Part shown: piece by piece, positions 24,087-32,085 of the stretch
Numbering within the stretch: position 1 is the first letter of the stretch
Layout: each line of letters starts with the position of its first letter
From: Desulfuromonadales bacterium
Lineage (GTDB): Bacteria; Desulfobacterota; Desulfuromonadia; Desulfuromonadales; BM103
Assembly (NCBI GenBank): GCA_023701265.1
Contig: JAMPXI010000015.1
Location: forward strand, 1-33,045
Length of the DNA: 33,045 nt
Direction: 5' to 3'
Translations under genes and position numbers: made by a program
Notes under the pieces: generated by a model
Told to the model about the DNA's origin: nothing
Databases searched by the model: none
The model's input: only the letters and a program-made list of their open reading frames with translations

Positions 24087-25130
24087 GTGACCACCGATCC
24101 TCAGTTGCTCATTACTCTGGAACGACGCAACCGCGAACTCGAAGTGCTCATCGAGATCGGCAAGGCGTTGACCTCGACGCTCGATCTCGAGGGTGTGCTC
24201 AAGCTGATCATGGATCAGTTGAGTCGCCTGCTGAAAGCACAGGCCTGGTCGCTGTTGCTGCGCGATAACGAAAGCGGCGAGCTCGCTTTCGAAATCGCCG
24301 TATCCCCTGCCGCCGATCGACTCAAGGGGCTGCGCCTGACGCGCGGTCAGGGCATCGCCGGCTGGGTGGCCGAAAACGGCAAGCCGCTCCTGATCCCCGA
24401 TGTCCGCATCGATGCACGTTTCTCCGACAAGATCGACCGGGCTTCGGCCTTTGTCACCCGCTCGGTGGTTTGCGTTCCGATCAAGAGCCGGGACTGCGTG
24501 CTCGGTGTCATCGAGCTGGTCAACGGGCCTGGGGAAGGGATCTTCACCCACGCGGACCTGCAGATTCTCTCGACCATCGCCGACTACGCCGCAATCGCTA
24601 TCGAAAACGCCCGCAATTTCAAGCGCATCTCCGAACTGGTCATCACCGATGACCTGACCGGGCTCTACAACGGCCGCCATCTGCATGCGCTGATCGAAGA
24701 GGAAATCGAACGGGTGCACCGTTTTGGCGGCAAGTTGTCGCTGATCTTCATCGACCTCGACTTCTTCAAGAAAATCAATGACAGCCGCGGACACCTGGTC
24801 GGCAGCCGTACCCTGGCCGAGATCGGCCAAATGATCCGCGGTAACATCCGCAAGATCTGCAAGGCGGCCCGCTACGGTGGCGACGAATTTGTCATCGTTC
24901 TCCCCAACACCGGCAAAAGCGGGGCCATGACCCTTGCCACCAAGCTGCGCGAACTGTTCCGCGAGCACGAGTTCCGCGATGAGGACGGCAGCCCGTTCAA
25001 TCTTACCGCCAGCTTCGGCCTGGCCACCTATCCCGATGATGCCCATTCCAAGGACGATCTGATCCGCCTGGCCGATCAGGCGATGTACCGGGTGAAGGAG
25101 ACGACCCGCGACGCCGTCGAATCTGCCTGA
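24087..25130 (+). CDS. GAF-GGDEF protein, probable diguanylate cyclase
   Basis: This 347-residue cytoplasmic protein has a short N-terminal helix (R-R-N-R-E-L-E-V-L), then a GAF sensory domain at about 20-175 (G-Q-G-I-A-G-W-V-A, and I-G-V-I-E-L-V-N in variant form). A GGDEF domain follows from about 185 (D-D-L-T-G-L-Y-N). The active-site loop R-Y-G-G-D-E-F is intact, so c-di-GMP synthesis is expected. The allosteric inhibition site R-x-x-D ahead of it is changed: the Arg is kept but the Asp is Cys (R-K-I-C). This predicts weak or no product inhibition. There are no membrane helices. The start is GTG with a poor ribosome site (GGGGACAGAAGAA). Confidence 0.92.
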   Translation: MTTDPQLLITLERRNRELEVLIEIGKALTSTLDLEGVLKLIMDQLSRLLKAQAWSLLLRDNESGELAFEIAVSPAADRLKGLRLTRGQGIAGWVAENGKPLLIPDVRIDARFSDKIDRASAFVTRSVVCVPIKSRDCVLGVIELVNGPGEGIFTHADLQILSTIADYAAIAIENARNFKRISELVITDDLTGLYNGRHLHALIEEEIERVHRFGGKLSLIFIDLDFFKKINDSRGHLVGSRTLAEIGQMIRGNIRKICKAARYGGDEFVIVLPNTGKSGAMTLATKLRELFREHEFRDEDGSPFNLTASFGLATYPDDAHSKDDLIRLADQAMYRVKETTRDAVESA

Positions 25131-25136
25131 CCACCT

Positions 25137-25251
25137 GCCGAAAAACTGTTGTGGAAAGCCGTCGGCGGCATGGCGCCCATTCCCTACCCAGAGCGGATTC
25201 TGTGTTCCGAGGAGCTTGCGCCCGGCCGCCTTGCGACGTTTTTCAGCGGCC
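25137..25251. repeat. Degenerate palindromic element related to the one at 21212-21330
   Basis: The right end, read inverted, is GGCCGCTGAAAAACGTC followed by GCAAGGCGGCCGGGCG, clearly alike to the left part of the element before rtcB. The left end GCCGAAAAAC lacks three bases. It fills the space after the GGDEF gene. Confidence 0.5.
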
Positions 25252-25257
25252 CCCTGA

Positions 25258-25288
25258 CAACAGATTTATTTTATAAATTCGTCTGTTG
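25258..25288 (+). promoter_or_regulatory. Operator-like inverted repeat upstream of the TolC-MacAB genes
   Basis: CAACAGA (25258-25264) and TCTGTTG (25282-25288) are perfect inverted 7-mers 17 bases apart, enclosing an AT-only core with TATAAA (25272-25277). The layout of a -10 inside a symmetric site suits repression of the exporter operon. No regulator gene is next to it. Confidence 0.4.
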
Positions 25289-25380
25289 AGGGTAAACTTT
25301 CTGCAATCACGTACGTCTCTTCCAGTCAGAGCCGTTATCGGTACACCAATCGTCATCGTCAGTGATGGGAAACCTCTGGA

Positions 25381-26784
25381 ATGCTTTTGCCCCTGAATGT
25401 CCGGTTTGTCCTCATCCTTGCCCTGCTGCTCATCGGCCTTGTCCCTCCCGGTGTCGGTCTTGCCCAGGAACCGGTCGTCGGCCAACCGGGGGAACTGCAG
25501 CTCTCGCTGCGGCAGGCCCTCCGCATCGCCCTGGAGAAAAATCCCGGACTGCAGCAGAGCGCCAACCAGGTCGAGACCAGCGCCATCAACGTCGCTCAGC
25601 GCCGTGCGGACTTCGCCCCCGACCTCAGCTTGACCCTGTCGGGTGCCGAGCGCTTCGACAAGGCGCTTGATTCGGTCGGCGGCAGTGACAGCCGCGACTA
25701 CGAGACCGTTTCTGGCTCGCTCGGTTCCAGCGTCAACCTGTTCAACGGCTTTGGCGACGTCGCCGCCCTGCGCGGCGCCGAGTGGGAGCTGGCAGGGCAG
25801 CACGATACCTTCACCCGGGAAGAACAGACGCTGATCTTCTCGACGGTGTCGGCCTTCCTGCAGTCGCTCAGCGATCGGGAACTGATCCGGGTGCGCGCGG
25901 AAAACCTCGAAGGGAACCGTCGGCAGCTGGAACAGATCGAGGCCCTCTACCGGGCCGGCAACCGGCCGGTCAGCGACTTTTACCAGCAACAGGCGGAAAC
26001 CAGCAGCGCCGAACTCGACCTGTTGATAGCGGAGCGCAACTACGCCGTCTCGCAACTGCAGCTGCTGCAGACCATCGGACTCGCCCCGACCACTGCGGCA
26101 ACCCTGACAGCGCCACCCCTGGAGTCGCTGGAAACGGCGCTGGTGGCGCGCCCTCCGGAAACCATGCAGAGCGACGTGCTGGCACAACGGGCCGACCTGC
26201 TGGCGGGGGAGAAGCAGCTGGAGGCCACCCGTGAGCAACTGTCCGAAGCCCAGGCCGGCTACTGGCCGGCGCTCAACCTGGCCACCAGCCTCGACTCGGA
26301 TTATTCCAGTCTGTACAAAAGGTCCGGTTTTTCCGATCAGTTCCTCGACGACAACCCCAGCGCCACCATCGGCCTGACCCTCTCGGTCCCGATCTTCGAC
26401 CGTCAACAGACCCGCAACCAGGTTGCCCAGGCCCGCATCCGCCAGAGCAATGCCCGCCTGTCGCTGCTGCAGCAGCAGCTGCAGGCCGAAACCGAACTCG
26501 GCCAGGCCCAGCAGGACTTCGGTACGGCGCAGAAGCTCATCGGGGTCACGGAAGCCCGGCTGACAGCGTCCCGCCAGGCGCTGGCCGCCGTCGAGGAACG
26601 CTACCGGGTCGGCGCCGCCACCCTGGTCGAGCTGACCCAGGCGCGCGCCCTGTTCGTCCAGGCCGGCTATGACCGGGTCAAGGCCCGCTACGGGCTGATC
26701 AAGCAGGGTGCGGCCGTCGCCTATTACCAGGGAAATTGGGAGCGGATGCAGACGCTCCTCGCTCAGTGGGAGACTCCGCAATGA
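25381..26784 (+). CDS. TolC-family outer-membrane efflux protein
   Basis: This 467-residue protein has an N-terminal signal peptide (to about residue 28, G-L-A-Q). Two OEP repeats then build the outer-membrane barrel and periplasmic alpha-tunnel. The family features are L-S-L-R-Q-A-L-R-I-A-L-E-K-N-P-x-L near the start, long Gln/Ala/Leu-rich coiled helices, and the later I-G-L-T-L-S-V-P-I-F-D-R segment with R-Y-R-V-G-A-A-T-L-V-E-L. It should form the exit duct for the adaptor and ABC pump encoded next. Its stop overlaps the adaptor start as ATGA. The ribosome site (CTGGA) is modest. Confidence 0.93.
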   Translation: MLLPLNVRFVLILALLLIGLVPPGVGLAQEPVVGQPGELQLSLRQALRIALEKNPGLQQSANQVETSAINVAQRRADFAPDLSLTLSGAERFDKALDSVGGSDSRDYETVSGSLGSSVNLFNGFGDVAALRGAEWELAGQHDTFTREEQTLIFSTVSAFLQSLSDRELIRVRAENLEGNRRQLEQIEALYRAGNRPVSDFYQQQAETSSAELDLLIAERNYAVSQLQLLQTIGLAPTTAATLTAPPLESLETALVARPPETMQSDVLAQRADLLAGEKQLEATREQLSEAQAGYWPALNLATSLDSDYSSLYKRSGFSDQFLDDNPSATIGLTLSVPIFDRQQTRNQVAQARIRQSNARLSLLQQQLQAETELGQAQQDFGTAQKLIGVTEARLTASRQALAAVEERYRVGAATLVELTQARALFVQAGYDRVKARYGLIKQGAAVAYYQGNWERMQTLLAQWETPQ

Positions 26785-27995
26785 CCTTCAAGCAAGGGTG
26801 CCTCGCCGGCCTCAAATATTTCCTGATGCTGTGCGGGTTGATTTTTCTGGGACAGCTGGTCGCCCCGTATCTCACCTCATGGGGAGCTTCCGCCGACCAG
26901 CCGCAGTACCTGTTCGCCACCGTCACCAAGGGGCCGCTGGAGACCTTGGTCTCCAGCACCGGCACCCTGGCGGCCCTTGAGACCGTGGAGGTCGGCACCC
27001 AGGTCTCCGGGACGATCTCCAGGCTCGAGGTCGATTACAACGATCACGTGCGCAAGGGGCAGGTGCTGGCGGTTCTCGACCAGGCGCTGTTCGCCGCCCA
27101 GGTTCGGGAGGCCGAGGCCAACGTCGCCAAGGCGCGTGCCACACTGGCCCAGTCCGAGGATGAATACCGCCGCAACCGGCCGCTGTTTGACAAGGGGTTC
27201 CTCTCGGCCCAGGAGTTTCTGCCGATCAGCACCGGAGTTGACACGGCCAAGGCCGCGCTGGCGGCTGCCGAGGCCAGCCTGGCCCGGGCGCAGACCAACC
27301 TCGCCTACACGGTGATCCGCTCGCCGATCGACGGTACGGTCATCAAGCGCAGCGTCGAAGCCGGTCAGACCGTCGCCGCCAGTTTGAACACCCCCACGCT
27401 CTTCCTGATTGCCCGCGACCTGGCGCAGATGCGGATCGAAGCGGACGTCGATGAAAGCGACATCGGCCAGATCCGCAACGGTCAACCGGTCCGCTTCACC
27501 GTGCAGAGCCAGCCCGGCGAAGCCTTCCAGGGGACGGTCAGCCAGATCCGACTGCAGCCAAGGACCATTTCCAACGTCGTCAACTACACGGTGCTGATCG
27601 ACGCGAAAAACGACAAGGGGCTGCTGTTGCCGGGAATGACGGCCACCATCGATTTTGTGGTCAACCGGGTGGAAAATGCCCTGCTGGCACCGAATGCGGC
27701 GCTGCGTTTCCAGCCCCAGGACGAAACCTTCGACAAGGGCAAGGCCGCGACCGTCGCCGATAAAGGCGCGGCCGACGAAAAAACCGGCCGGCTCTTTACC
27801 CTCGGCGCGGACGGCCGCCTGCAAAGCGTGACGGTGACCAAGGGGGAGACCGATGGGGTCAAGACCGTGGTCAGCGGCGCCGGAGTCCGCGAAGAGTTGC
27901 AGGTGGTCAGCGGTCTCAAGCCGGCGGAGAAGGCCTCCAAGGGGAACTTCTTCTCGTTCCTTCGGCCGCCGCGCGGCGCCGGCGGCCCGCGTTGA
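26781..27995 (+). CDS. Membrane-fusion adaptor, MacA/HlyD type
   Basis: This 404-residue periplasmic adaptor is anchored by an N-terminal helix (about residues 9-27). The lipoyl half-motif V-G-T-Q-V-S-G-T-I-S, then a helical hairpin, and the second half A-Y-T-V-I-R-S-P-I-D-G-T-V-I-K are readable, followed by a beta-barrel domain (D-E-S-D-I-G-Q-I-R-N-G-Q-P-V-R-F-T-V). In MacAB-TolC systems it links the inner-membrane ABC transporter to TolC. The start at 26781 is set by the ATGA overlap with the upstream gene. An unusual Lys/Ala-rich insertion lies near residues 315-335, and the tail is Arg/Pro/Gly-rich. Confidence 0.93.
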   Translation: MTFKQGCLAGLKYFLMLCGLIFLGQLVAPYLTSWGASADQPQYLFATVTKGPLETLVSSTGTLAALETVEVGTQVSGTISRLEVDYNDHVRKGQVLAVLDQALFAAQVREAEANVAKARATLAQSEDEYRRNRPLFDKGFLSAQEFLPISTGVDTAKAALAAAEASLARAQTNLAYTVIRSPIDGTVIKRSVEAGQTVAASLNTPTLFLIARDLAQMRIEADVDESDIGQIRNGQPVRFTVQSQPGEAFQGTVSQIRLQPRTISNVVNYTVLIDAKNDKGLLLPGMTATIDFVVNRVENALLAPNAALRFQPQDETFDKGKAATVADKGAADEKTGRLFTLGADGRLQSVTVTKGETDGVKTVVSGAGVREELQVVSGLKPAEKASKGNFFSFLRPPRGAGGPR

Positions 27996-28009
27996 GCCCT
28001 TGCCACGGC

Positions 28010-28768
28010 ATGGACACCCTCGTACTGCGTGACCTGAGTCGGACCTTCGCCATGGGCGACACGTCCGTTCACGCCCTGCGCGGGGTGTCGCTGACCATTG
28101 CCCGCGGGGAGTTCGTGGCGATCATGGGGACCTCCGGGTCGGGGAAGTCGACGCTGATGAATCTGCTCGGCTGTCTCGATCAGCCTACCGCCGGCGACTA
28201 CTTTCTCGACGGCATCCAGGTCAGTCGCCTCGACCGGCGCCAACTGGCCGATATCCGCAATCAGAAGATCGGTTTCGTCTTTCAGGGGTTCAACCTGCTG
28301 CCACGCACCTCGGCCCTGGAGAACGTCGAACTGCCGCTCCTCTACGACCGCAGCGGCCGGATCGCCGACCCGCAGCGACAGGCCATGGCGGTGCTCGAGC
28401 AGGTCGGCCTCGGCGACCGGGCCCACCATGAGCCGGCGCGGCTTTCCGGCGGCCAGCAACAGCGGGTGGCGATCGCCCGGGCCCTGATCAACCAGCCGGC
28501 CATCCTCCTTGCCGACGAGCCGACCGGCAACCTCGACACCCATACCAGCGTCGAAGTCATGGCGGTCTTCCAGCGCCTCAACACCCAGGGGATCACCATC
28601 CTGCTGGTCACCCACGAACCGGATATCGCCTGCTACGCCAAACGCATCGTCGAACTGCGCGACGGTCTGATCATCCGCGACGAGCCGGTCGCCGCGCCGC
28701 GCCTGGCCGACAGCGATCTGCTGGCGTGGCCGGAAAACGGTTCAGTCACCGGGAGCGGCCGGTCATGA
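28010..28768 (+). CDS. ABC transporter ATP-binding protein, MacB/LolD type
   Basis: This 252-residue ATPase has Walker [10 protein letters not shown] at 40-48, a Q-loop in F-V-F-Q-G-F-N-L-L, the signature L-S-G-G-Q-Q-Q-R, and Walker [13 protein letters not shown] with the H-loop T-H-E. This pattern is that of the MacB/LolD/FtsE group, which drives mechanotransmission rather than substrate passage through the membrane part. The ATG at 28010 fits family N-termini. A TTG at 27992 overlapping the adaptor stop is possible and would be coupled. Its stop overlaps the permease ATG as ATGA. Confidence 0.94.
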   Translation: MDTLVLRDLSRTFAMGDTSVHALRGVSLTIARGEFVAIMGTSGSGKSTLMNLLGCLDQPTAGDYFLDGIQVSRLDRRQLADIRNQKIGFVFQGFNLLPRTSALENVELPLLYDRSGRIADPQRQAMAVLEQVGLGDRAHHEPARLSGGQQQRVAIARALINQPAILLADEPTGNLDTHTSVEVMAVFQRLNTQGITILLVTHEPDIACYAKRIVELRDGLIIRDEPVAAPRLADSDLLAWPENGSVTGSGRS

Positions 28769-29982
28769 AGTGGCGCAGCCTGATCCTCGCCGCCCTGCGC
28801 AGCATCGCGCGCAACAAGCTGCGCAGCCTGCTGACCATGCTCGGCGTCATCATCGGCGTCGGTGCGGTCATCGCCCTGATGGCCCTGGGGCGCGGCTCGC
28901 AGGCCGACATCCAGGCGCAGATCGCCGGCCTGGGGACCAACCTGCTGATCATCCACCCGACCAGCAGCCAGACCGCCGGCGTGCGCGCCGGCAGCGGCAC
29001 GCTCAACACGCTCACCATGGACGATGTGGCCCTGCTTGATGACAACGCCGGCATGCTGCAGGAGGTCTCCCCGGTAATCCGCGTGCAGGAGCAGGTGATC
29101 GCCGGCAACAGCAACTGGAATACCCAGATCAACGGCGTCAGCGTCAGCTACCAGACAATCCGCAACCATGTCATGGAAAGTGGCGACTTCTTCAGCGAGC
29201 GCGACGTCAAGACCAGGAACAAGGTGGCGGTGCTCGGCAAGACCGTGGCCAACGAGCTGTTTCCGGGACAGGATCCGGTCGGCGTGCAGATTCGCATCCG
29301 CAACGTGCCGTTCACCGTCATCGGGGTCATGCAGTCGAAGGGTCAAAGTTCCATGGGCCAGGATCAGGACGACATCATCCTCTCCCCCTGGAGCACCGTG
29401 CTTTATCGGCTCAGCGACGGCAAGACCGTGCGCACCATCATGGCCAGCGCGGTCAGCGAGACGCAGATGGAAGAGGCCAAGACCGAGATCCGCGCCTTGC
29501 TGCGCGAAGCCCATCGCATCCCGGCGGGTGGTGATGTCGGTTTCGATATCCGCGACCAGTCGGAAATCAACGAGATGCTGACCCGCATCACCGGCACCCT
29601 GACCATGCTGCTCAGCGCCATCGCCGGGGTGTCGCTGCTGGTCGGAGGGATCGGCATCATGAACATCATGCTGGTGTCGGTGACCGAACGCACCCGCGAG
29701 ATCGGCATCCGCATGGCGGTCGGCGCCCGCCCCGGCGACATCCTTCTGCAGTTCCTGATTGAAGCGATGATTCTCAGCCTGATCGGCGGACTGCTCGGCA
29801 TTCTCTCCGGCATCGGCGGGGCCGAACTGCTCGGGAAAGTCATGGGGACGGCCGTGGTGGTCAGTCCCATGGTCATCTTTGGCTCGGTTGCCTTCACTGC
29901 GGCGGTCGGAATTTTCTTCGGTTTCTACCCGGCGCGCAAGGCGTCCCAGCTCAACCCGATCGACGCACTGCGCTACGAATAG
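28765..29982 (+). CDS. ABC transporter permease, MacB type
   Basis: This 405-residue permease has one N-terminal membrane helix (L-L-T-M-L-G-V-I-I-G-V-G-A-V), then a large periplasmic MacB-PCD domain (about residues 45-270), and three C-terminal helices. E-R-T-R-E-I-G-I-R-M-A-V-G-A-R is the coupling helix that contacts the ATPase. The end Y-P-A-R-K-A-S-Q-L-N-P-I-D-A-L-R is characteristic. Together with the separate ATPase it corresponds to MacB split into two genes. The exported substrate (an antibiotic-like molecule, lipopeptide or siderophore) cannot be told from sequence. The start is set by the ATGA overlap. Confidence 0.94.
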   Translation: MKWRSLILAALRSIARNKLRSLLTMLGVIIGVGAVIALMALGRGSQADIQAQIAGLGTNLLIIHPTSSQTAGVRAGSGTLNTLTMDDVALLDDNAGMLQEVSPVIRVQEQVIAGNSNWNTQINGVSVSYQTIRNHVMESGDFFSERDVKTRNKVAVLGKTVANELFPGQDPVGVQIRIRNVPFTVIGVMQSKGQSSMGQDQDDIILSPWSTVLYRLSDGKTVRTIMASAVSETQMEEAKTEIRALLREAHRIPAGGDVGFDIRDQSEINEMLTRITGTLTMLLSAIAGVSLLVGGIGIMNIMLVSVTERTREIGIRMAVGARPGDILLQFLIEAMILSLIGGLLGILSGIGGAELLGKVMGTAVVVSPMVIFGSVAFTAAVGIFFGFYPARKASQLNPIDALRYE

Positions 29983-30030
29983 CCCGCCGGTTGGGGGCAG
30001 GCGATACCGGCTTGCGGGAAAAAACATAAA

Positions 30031-30071
30031 ATGAAAATGGGGACAGAATTTAATTCTGTCCCCATTTTCAT
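30031..30071. terminator. 41-bp perfect palindrome between converging genes (probable bidirectional terminator)
   Basis: Two 20-base arms pair perfectly around a single base. They start ATGAAAATGGGGACAG and end in its complement. The element lies between the converging permease and histidine kinase stops. The AT-rich arm ends (AAAATG/CATTTT) provide T-rich exits on both strands. The GGGGACAGAATT core is typical of dispersed repeats in this group of bacteria. Confidence 0.6.
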
Positions 30072-30094
30072 CTCGACAGGAAACGCTGAACCGT

Positions 30095-31231
30095 TCAGCC
30101 CACGTTGGCCAGGTAGCTCTGCATGGAGGGAAAGGTGAGGGTGAAGATCGTGCCGGCGGCCGGGTCGCTGGTGAAGCCGGCCGTCCCGCCGAGGTAGTTT
30201 TCCATCAGCAGGCGCATGCTGTAGGTTCCCAGGCCCCGCCCATCGCCTTTGGTGGAAAAGGACCGCTGAAACACCTGGTGTTGCGTGTGCTCGGCCATCA
30301 CCCCGGCATTCCAGACGGTGATGACCACATGCGGCGGCTGGTCGACCACGCCGATCTTGACGGCCTCGCCGGCGATCGAGGCCTCCACGGCATTCTTGAC
30401 CGCATTCAGCAGCACCCGCCGCGCGACCAACGGGTCGGTCGCCAGGTAAATCGGGGTCGCCGGCAAAGCGAGTGTGATGGCGATGCCGCGCCGGTTGCAC
30501 CAGTCCTGAATCCCGGTCAGCGTATCTTCGAGCAAACCCCGGGCGGGCACGCACAGGATATCCCGCTGCAGATCGCCCCGCTCGGCTTCGATCAGAATTT
30601 GCTGGGCCCGGATTTCGTCGGTCAGCAGTTGCACCTGCCGGGACAGTTCCGCCGGACGGAACCGGGCGGGATCGTGTTGCAGCTGTTCGGCTGACAGCTG
30701 CAAGCCGACGACGGAGTTGAGCAGATCGTGCAGGAAGATGCTTTCCAGGTGCTCACGGCGCTTTTGCGCGCCGATATCCTCCAGAAAAACCATCGCCAGT
30801 TCATGGCTGGCCAACTCCAGCGGTGTGGCGGTGATCTTGAGATCGTAGGCCACCAGCCTCCCCCCGACCCGGGCCGATACCCGGGCCTCCCTTACGACTT
30901 TCTGGCGCTTGTGCAGACAATCATTCAAGACCTGCAGCGCCTGGCAGTGGCGACAGCCTTCCGCGCCGCCGCACCCTTCGGCATGCACGCGGCTGTTGAC
31001 GCAGAGCAGCAACTCGCCCGGACGGATGCCCAAGTTCTCGTCGATTCCAGCCAGTCCGAGCGTTTCGAGTAATGCCCGGTTGGCAAACACCACCTCGCGC
31101 TGCCCGGTCAGGATCAGGGCCATGTAGGGGAGGTGGTTGAGGATCTCGATCAGATCGTGCTGGCCAAGAACCTGTCGCGACAGGTCCTGGGCCGTTGCCG
31201 AAGTGCGATGATGTTCGGGCAGGACGAACAT
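30095..31231 (-). CDS. PAS-domain sensor histidine kinase with a cysteine cluster
   Basis: This 378-residue soluble kinase has no membrane helices. A PAS-like domain at about 25-150 contains C77-x9-C87-x5-C93-x2-C96 (G-C-G-G-x-E-G-C-R-H-C), plus C105. A dimerisation/phospho-acceptor helix follows with His168 (F-L-H-D-L-L-N-S), then a HATPase domain with N box N-A-V-K-N-A-V-E-A and G2 F-S-T-K-G-D-G-R-G-L-G-T-Y-S. The G1 box has Asn for the usual Asp (V-W-N-A-G-V), a variant seen in a subfamily with this same Y-S-M-R-L-L ending. The four clustered Cys could bind metal or sense redox. It starts 4 bases after the helix-hairpin-helix gene and has no adjacent response regulator. Confidence 0.88.
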   Translation of the reverse strand: MFVLPEHHRTSATAQDLSRQVLGQHDLIEILNHLPYMALILTGQREVVFANRALLETLGLAGIDENLGIRPGELLLCVNSRVHAEGCGGAEGCRHCQALQVLNDCLHKRQKVVREARVSARVGGRLVAYDLKITATPLELASHELAMVFLEDIGAQKRREHLESIFLHDLLNSVVGLQLSAEQLQHDPARFRPAELSRQVQLLTDEIRAQQILIEAERGDLQRDILCVPARGLLEDTLTGIQDWCNRRGIAITLALPATPIYLATDPLVARRVLLNAVKNAVEASIAGEAVKIGVVDQPPHVVITVWNAGVMAEHTQHQVFQRSFSTKGDGRGLGTYSMRLLMENYLGGTAGFTSDPAAGTIFTLTFPSMQSYLANVG

Positions 31232-31235
31232 GTGC

Positions 31236-31553
31236 TTACTTCTGCTTGGCGACGATCTTGTCCTGGATCTTGTCGTAAGTCGCCGCCGGGAGGATGTTTT
31301 TGGTCTTCAGCTGGTCCTTCTTCGCGTACGGGCGGCCGGCAATGATCTTCTTGGCATAGGCGTCGCCGACCCCGGGAAGGGTCTTCAACTGGGCTTCGGG
31401 CGCCGAATTGATGTCCATCGGTTCCGCTTTCGCGGGGGGGGCTGCCGCTGCGGCCGGTTTGGTCGGGGCGGCCGGTTTGTCGGCGGCCAGAACCGGTGCG
31501 GTCAGGGCAAAGACCAGCAGGGTTGCCATCAATAATTTGACCAGAGTGCGCAT
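31236..31553 (-). CDS. Exported ComEA-like helix-hairpin-helix protein
   Basis: This 105-residue protein has a signal peptide ([10 protein letters not shown] to V-L-A-A-D, about residue 22), then an Ala/Pro/Lys-rich linker to residue 45, then one helix-hairpin-helix unit: [25 protein letters not shown]. The H-h-H of ComEA binds DNA without sequence preference during natural transformation, and similar small exported proteins occur widely in Desulfuromonadales. DNA binding outside the cytoplasm is likely but unproven here. GGAGG stands 6 bases before the ATG at 31553. The linker contains a run of eight G/C at 31434-31441. Confidence 0.85.
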   Translation of the reverse strand: MRTLVKLLMATLLVFALTAPVLAADKPAAPTKPAAAAAPPAKAEPMDINSAPEAQLKTLPGVGDAYAKKIIAGRPYAKKDQLKTKNILPAATYDKIQDKIVAKQK

Positions 31554-31590
31554 TGTTGCCTCCTTCGGGGGTTGGATGAAACGCGGCCCT

Positions 31591-31755
31591 TCAATAGATG
31601 ACGATATAACCGTGCCGGGTGGCGATGCGGGAGATTTCCAGGACGTCCTGGATCTGGTAGCTGGTGCCGTCGAGGACGAACGTATACCCGCCATTGGGGT
31701 TTTCCTTGGCCAAGTCGATCAGATACTCGAAGCTTGCGGTTTTGATGGTTTCCAT
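31591..31755 (-). CDS. Small conserved-looking protein of 54 residues, function unknown
   Basis: The product starts [12 protein letters not shown] and ends H-G-Y-I-V-I-Y. The composition is that of a folded alpha/beta miniprotein: helix, G-G-Y-T-F-V-L-D-G strand, helix, strand. There is no signal, no Cys and no known motif. An AAGGA stands 10 bases upstream of the ATG at 31755. It is the first gene of the unit leading to the helix-hairpin-helix protein and kinase (38-base gap), and it lies just downstream of the hairpin at 31826-31862. The longer frame to 31827 is rejected as the extra residues are not protein-like. Confidence 0.65.
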   Translation of the reverse strand: METIKTASFEYLIDLAKENPNGGYTFVLDGTSYQIQDVLEISRIATRHGYIVIY

Positions 31756-31825
31756 TGCAGCAGGTTCCTTCACGCATGGTGTCTGACGGGGATGACTGGA
31801 GGAAAGGATAGCATGAGGGCCGGGC

Positions 31826-31862
31826 AAAAAAAATACCCCACAGCAGGAGGTGAGCTGTGGGG
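31826..31862 (-). terminator. Strong hairpin terminator upstream of the 54-residue gene (attenuator or sRNA end)
   Basis: The minus strand reads a perfect 9-bp stem (CCCCACAGC/GCTGTGGGG) with a 9-base loop TCACCTCCT, then TATTTTTTTT. There is no minus-strand gene directly before it, so it ends either a leader (attenuation of the downstream operon) or a small RNA from about 31870-32080. The 223-bp stretch 31863-32085 holds no convincing coding frame on either strand. Confidence 0.7.
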
Positions 31863-32085
31863 CTAAGGTTAGGAGGCTGTGCGTGAAGAAGTTTTGTTTC
31901 TGATGGTTAGAACTTTACTCCCCGGCCCAAAGGAAATAAACGTGGAAGCCCGTATATTTTTGGATTGCAAAGCGCGGGTGGCAACTGGGCAAAAGCACAG
32001 TGCGGCTTTACAGGATGGCCATAAAGGAATACTATCGGCCAACAATCGGATATCATTATGGTATTAAAATGGCCGGGAGGAAGAA

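Noticed and set aside
31907-32056. 49-codon minus-strand frame upstream of the hairpin terminator
   Set aside because: No ribosome site, Pro-rich atypical composition and no motif; a non-coding leader or sRNA explains the region better.
31879-32067. 62-codon plus-strand frame starting GTG after an AGGAGG
   Set aside because: The AGGAGG is only 2 bases from the GTG, composition is not convincing and no family is recognised; cannot be supported as a gene.
31863-32085. Possible c-di-GMP (GEMM) or other riboswitch, given GCAAAGC and GGGCAAAAGC strings
   Set aside because: The conserved GGCAAACC, GAAA tetraloop and GGGACGCAAAGCC order of GEMM is absent on both strands.
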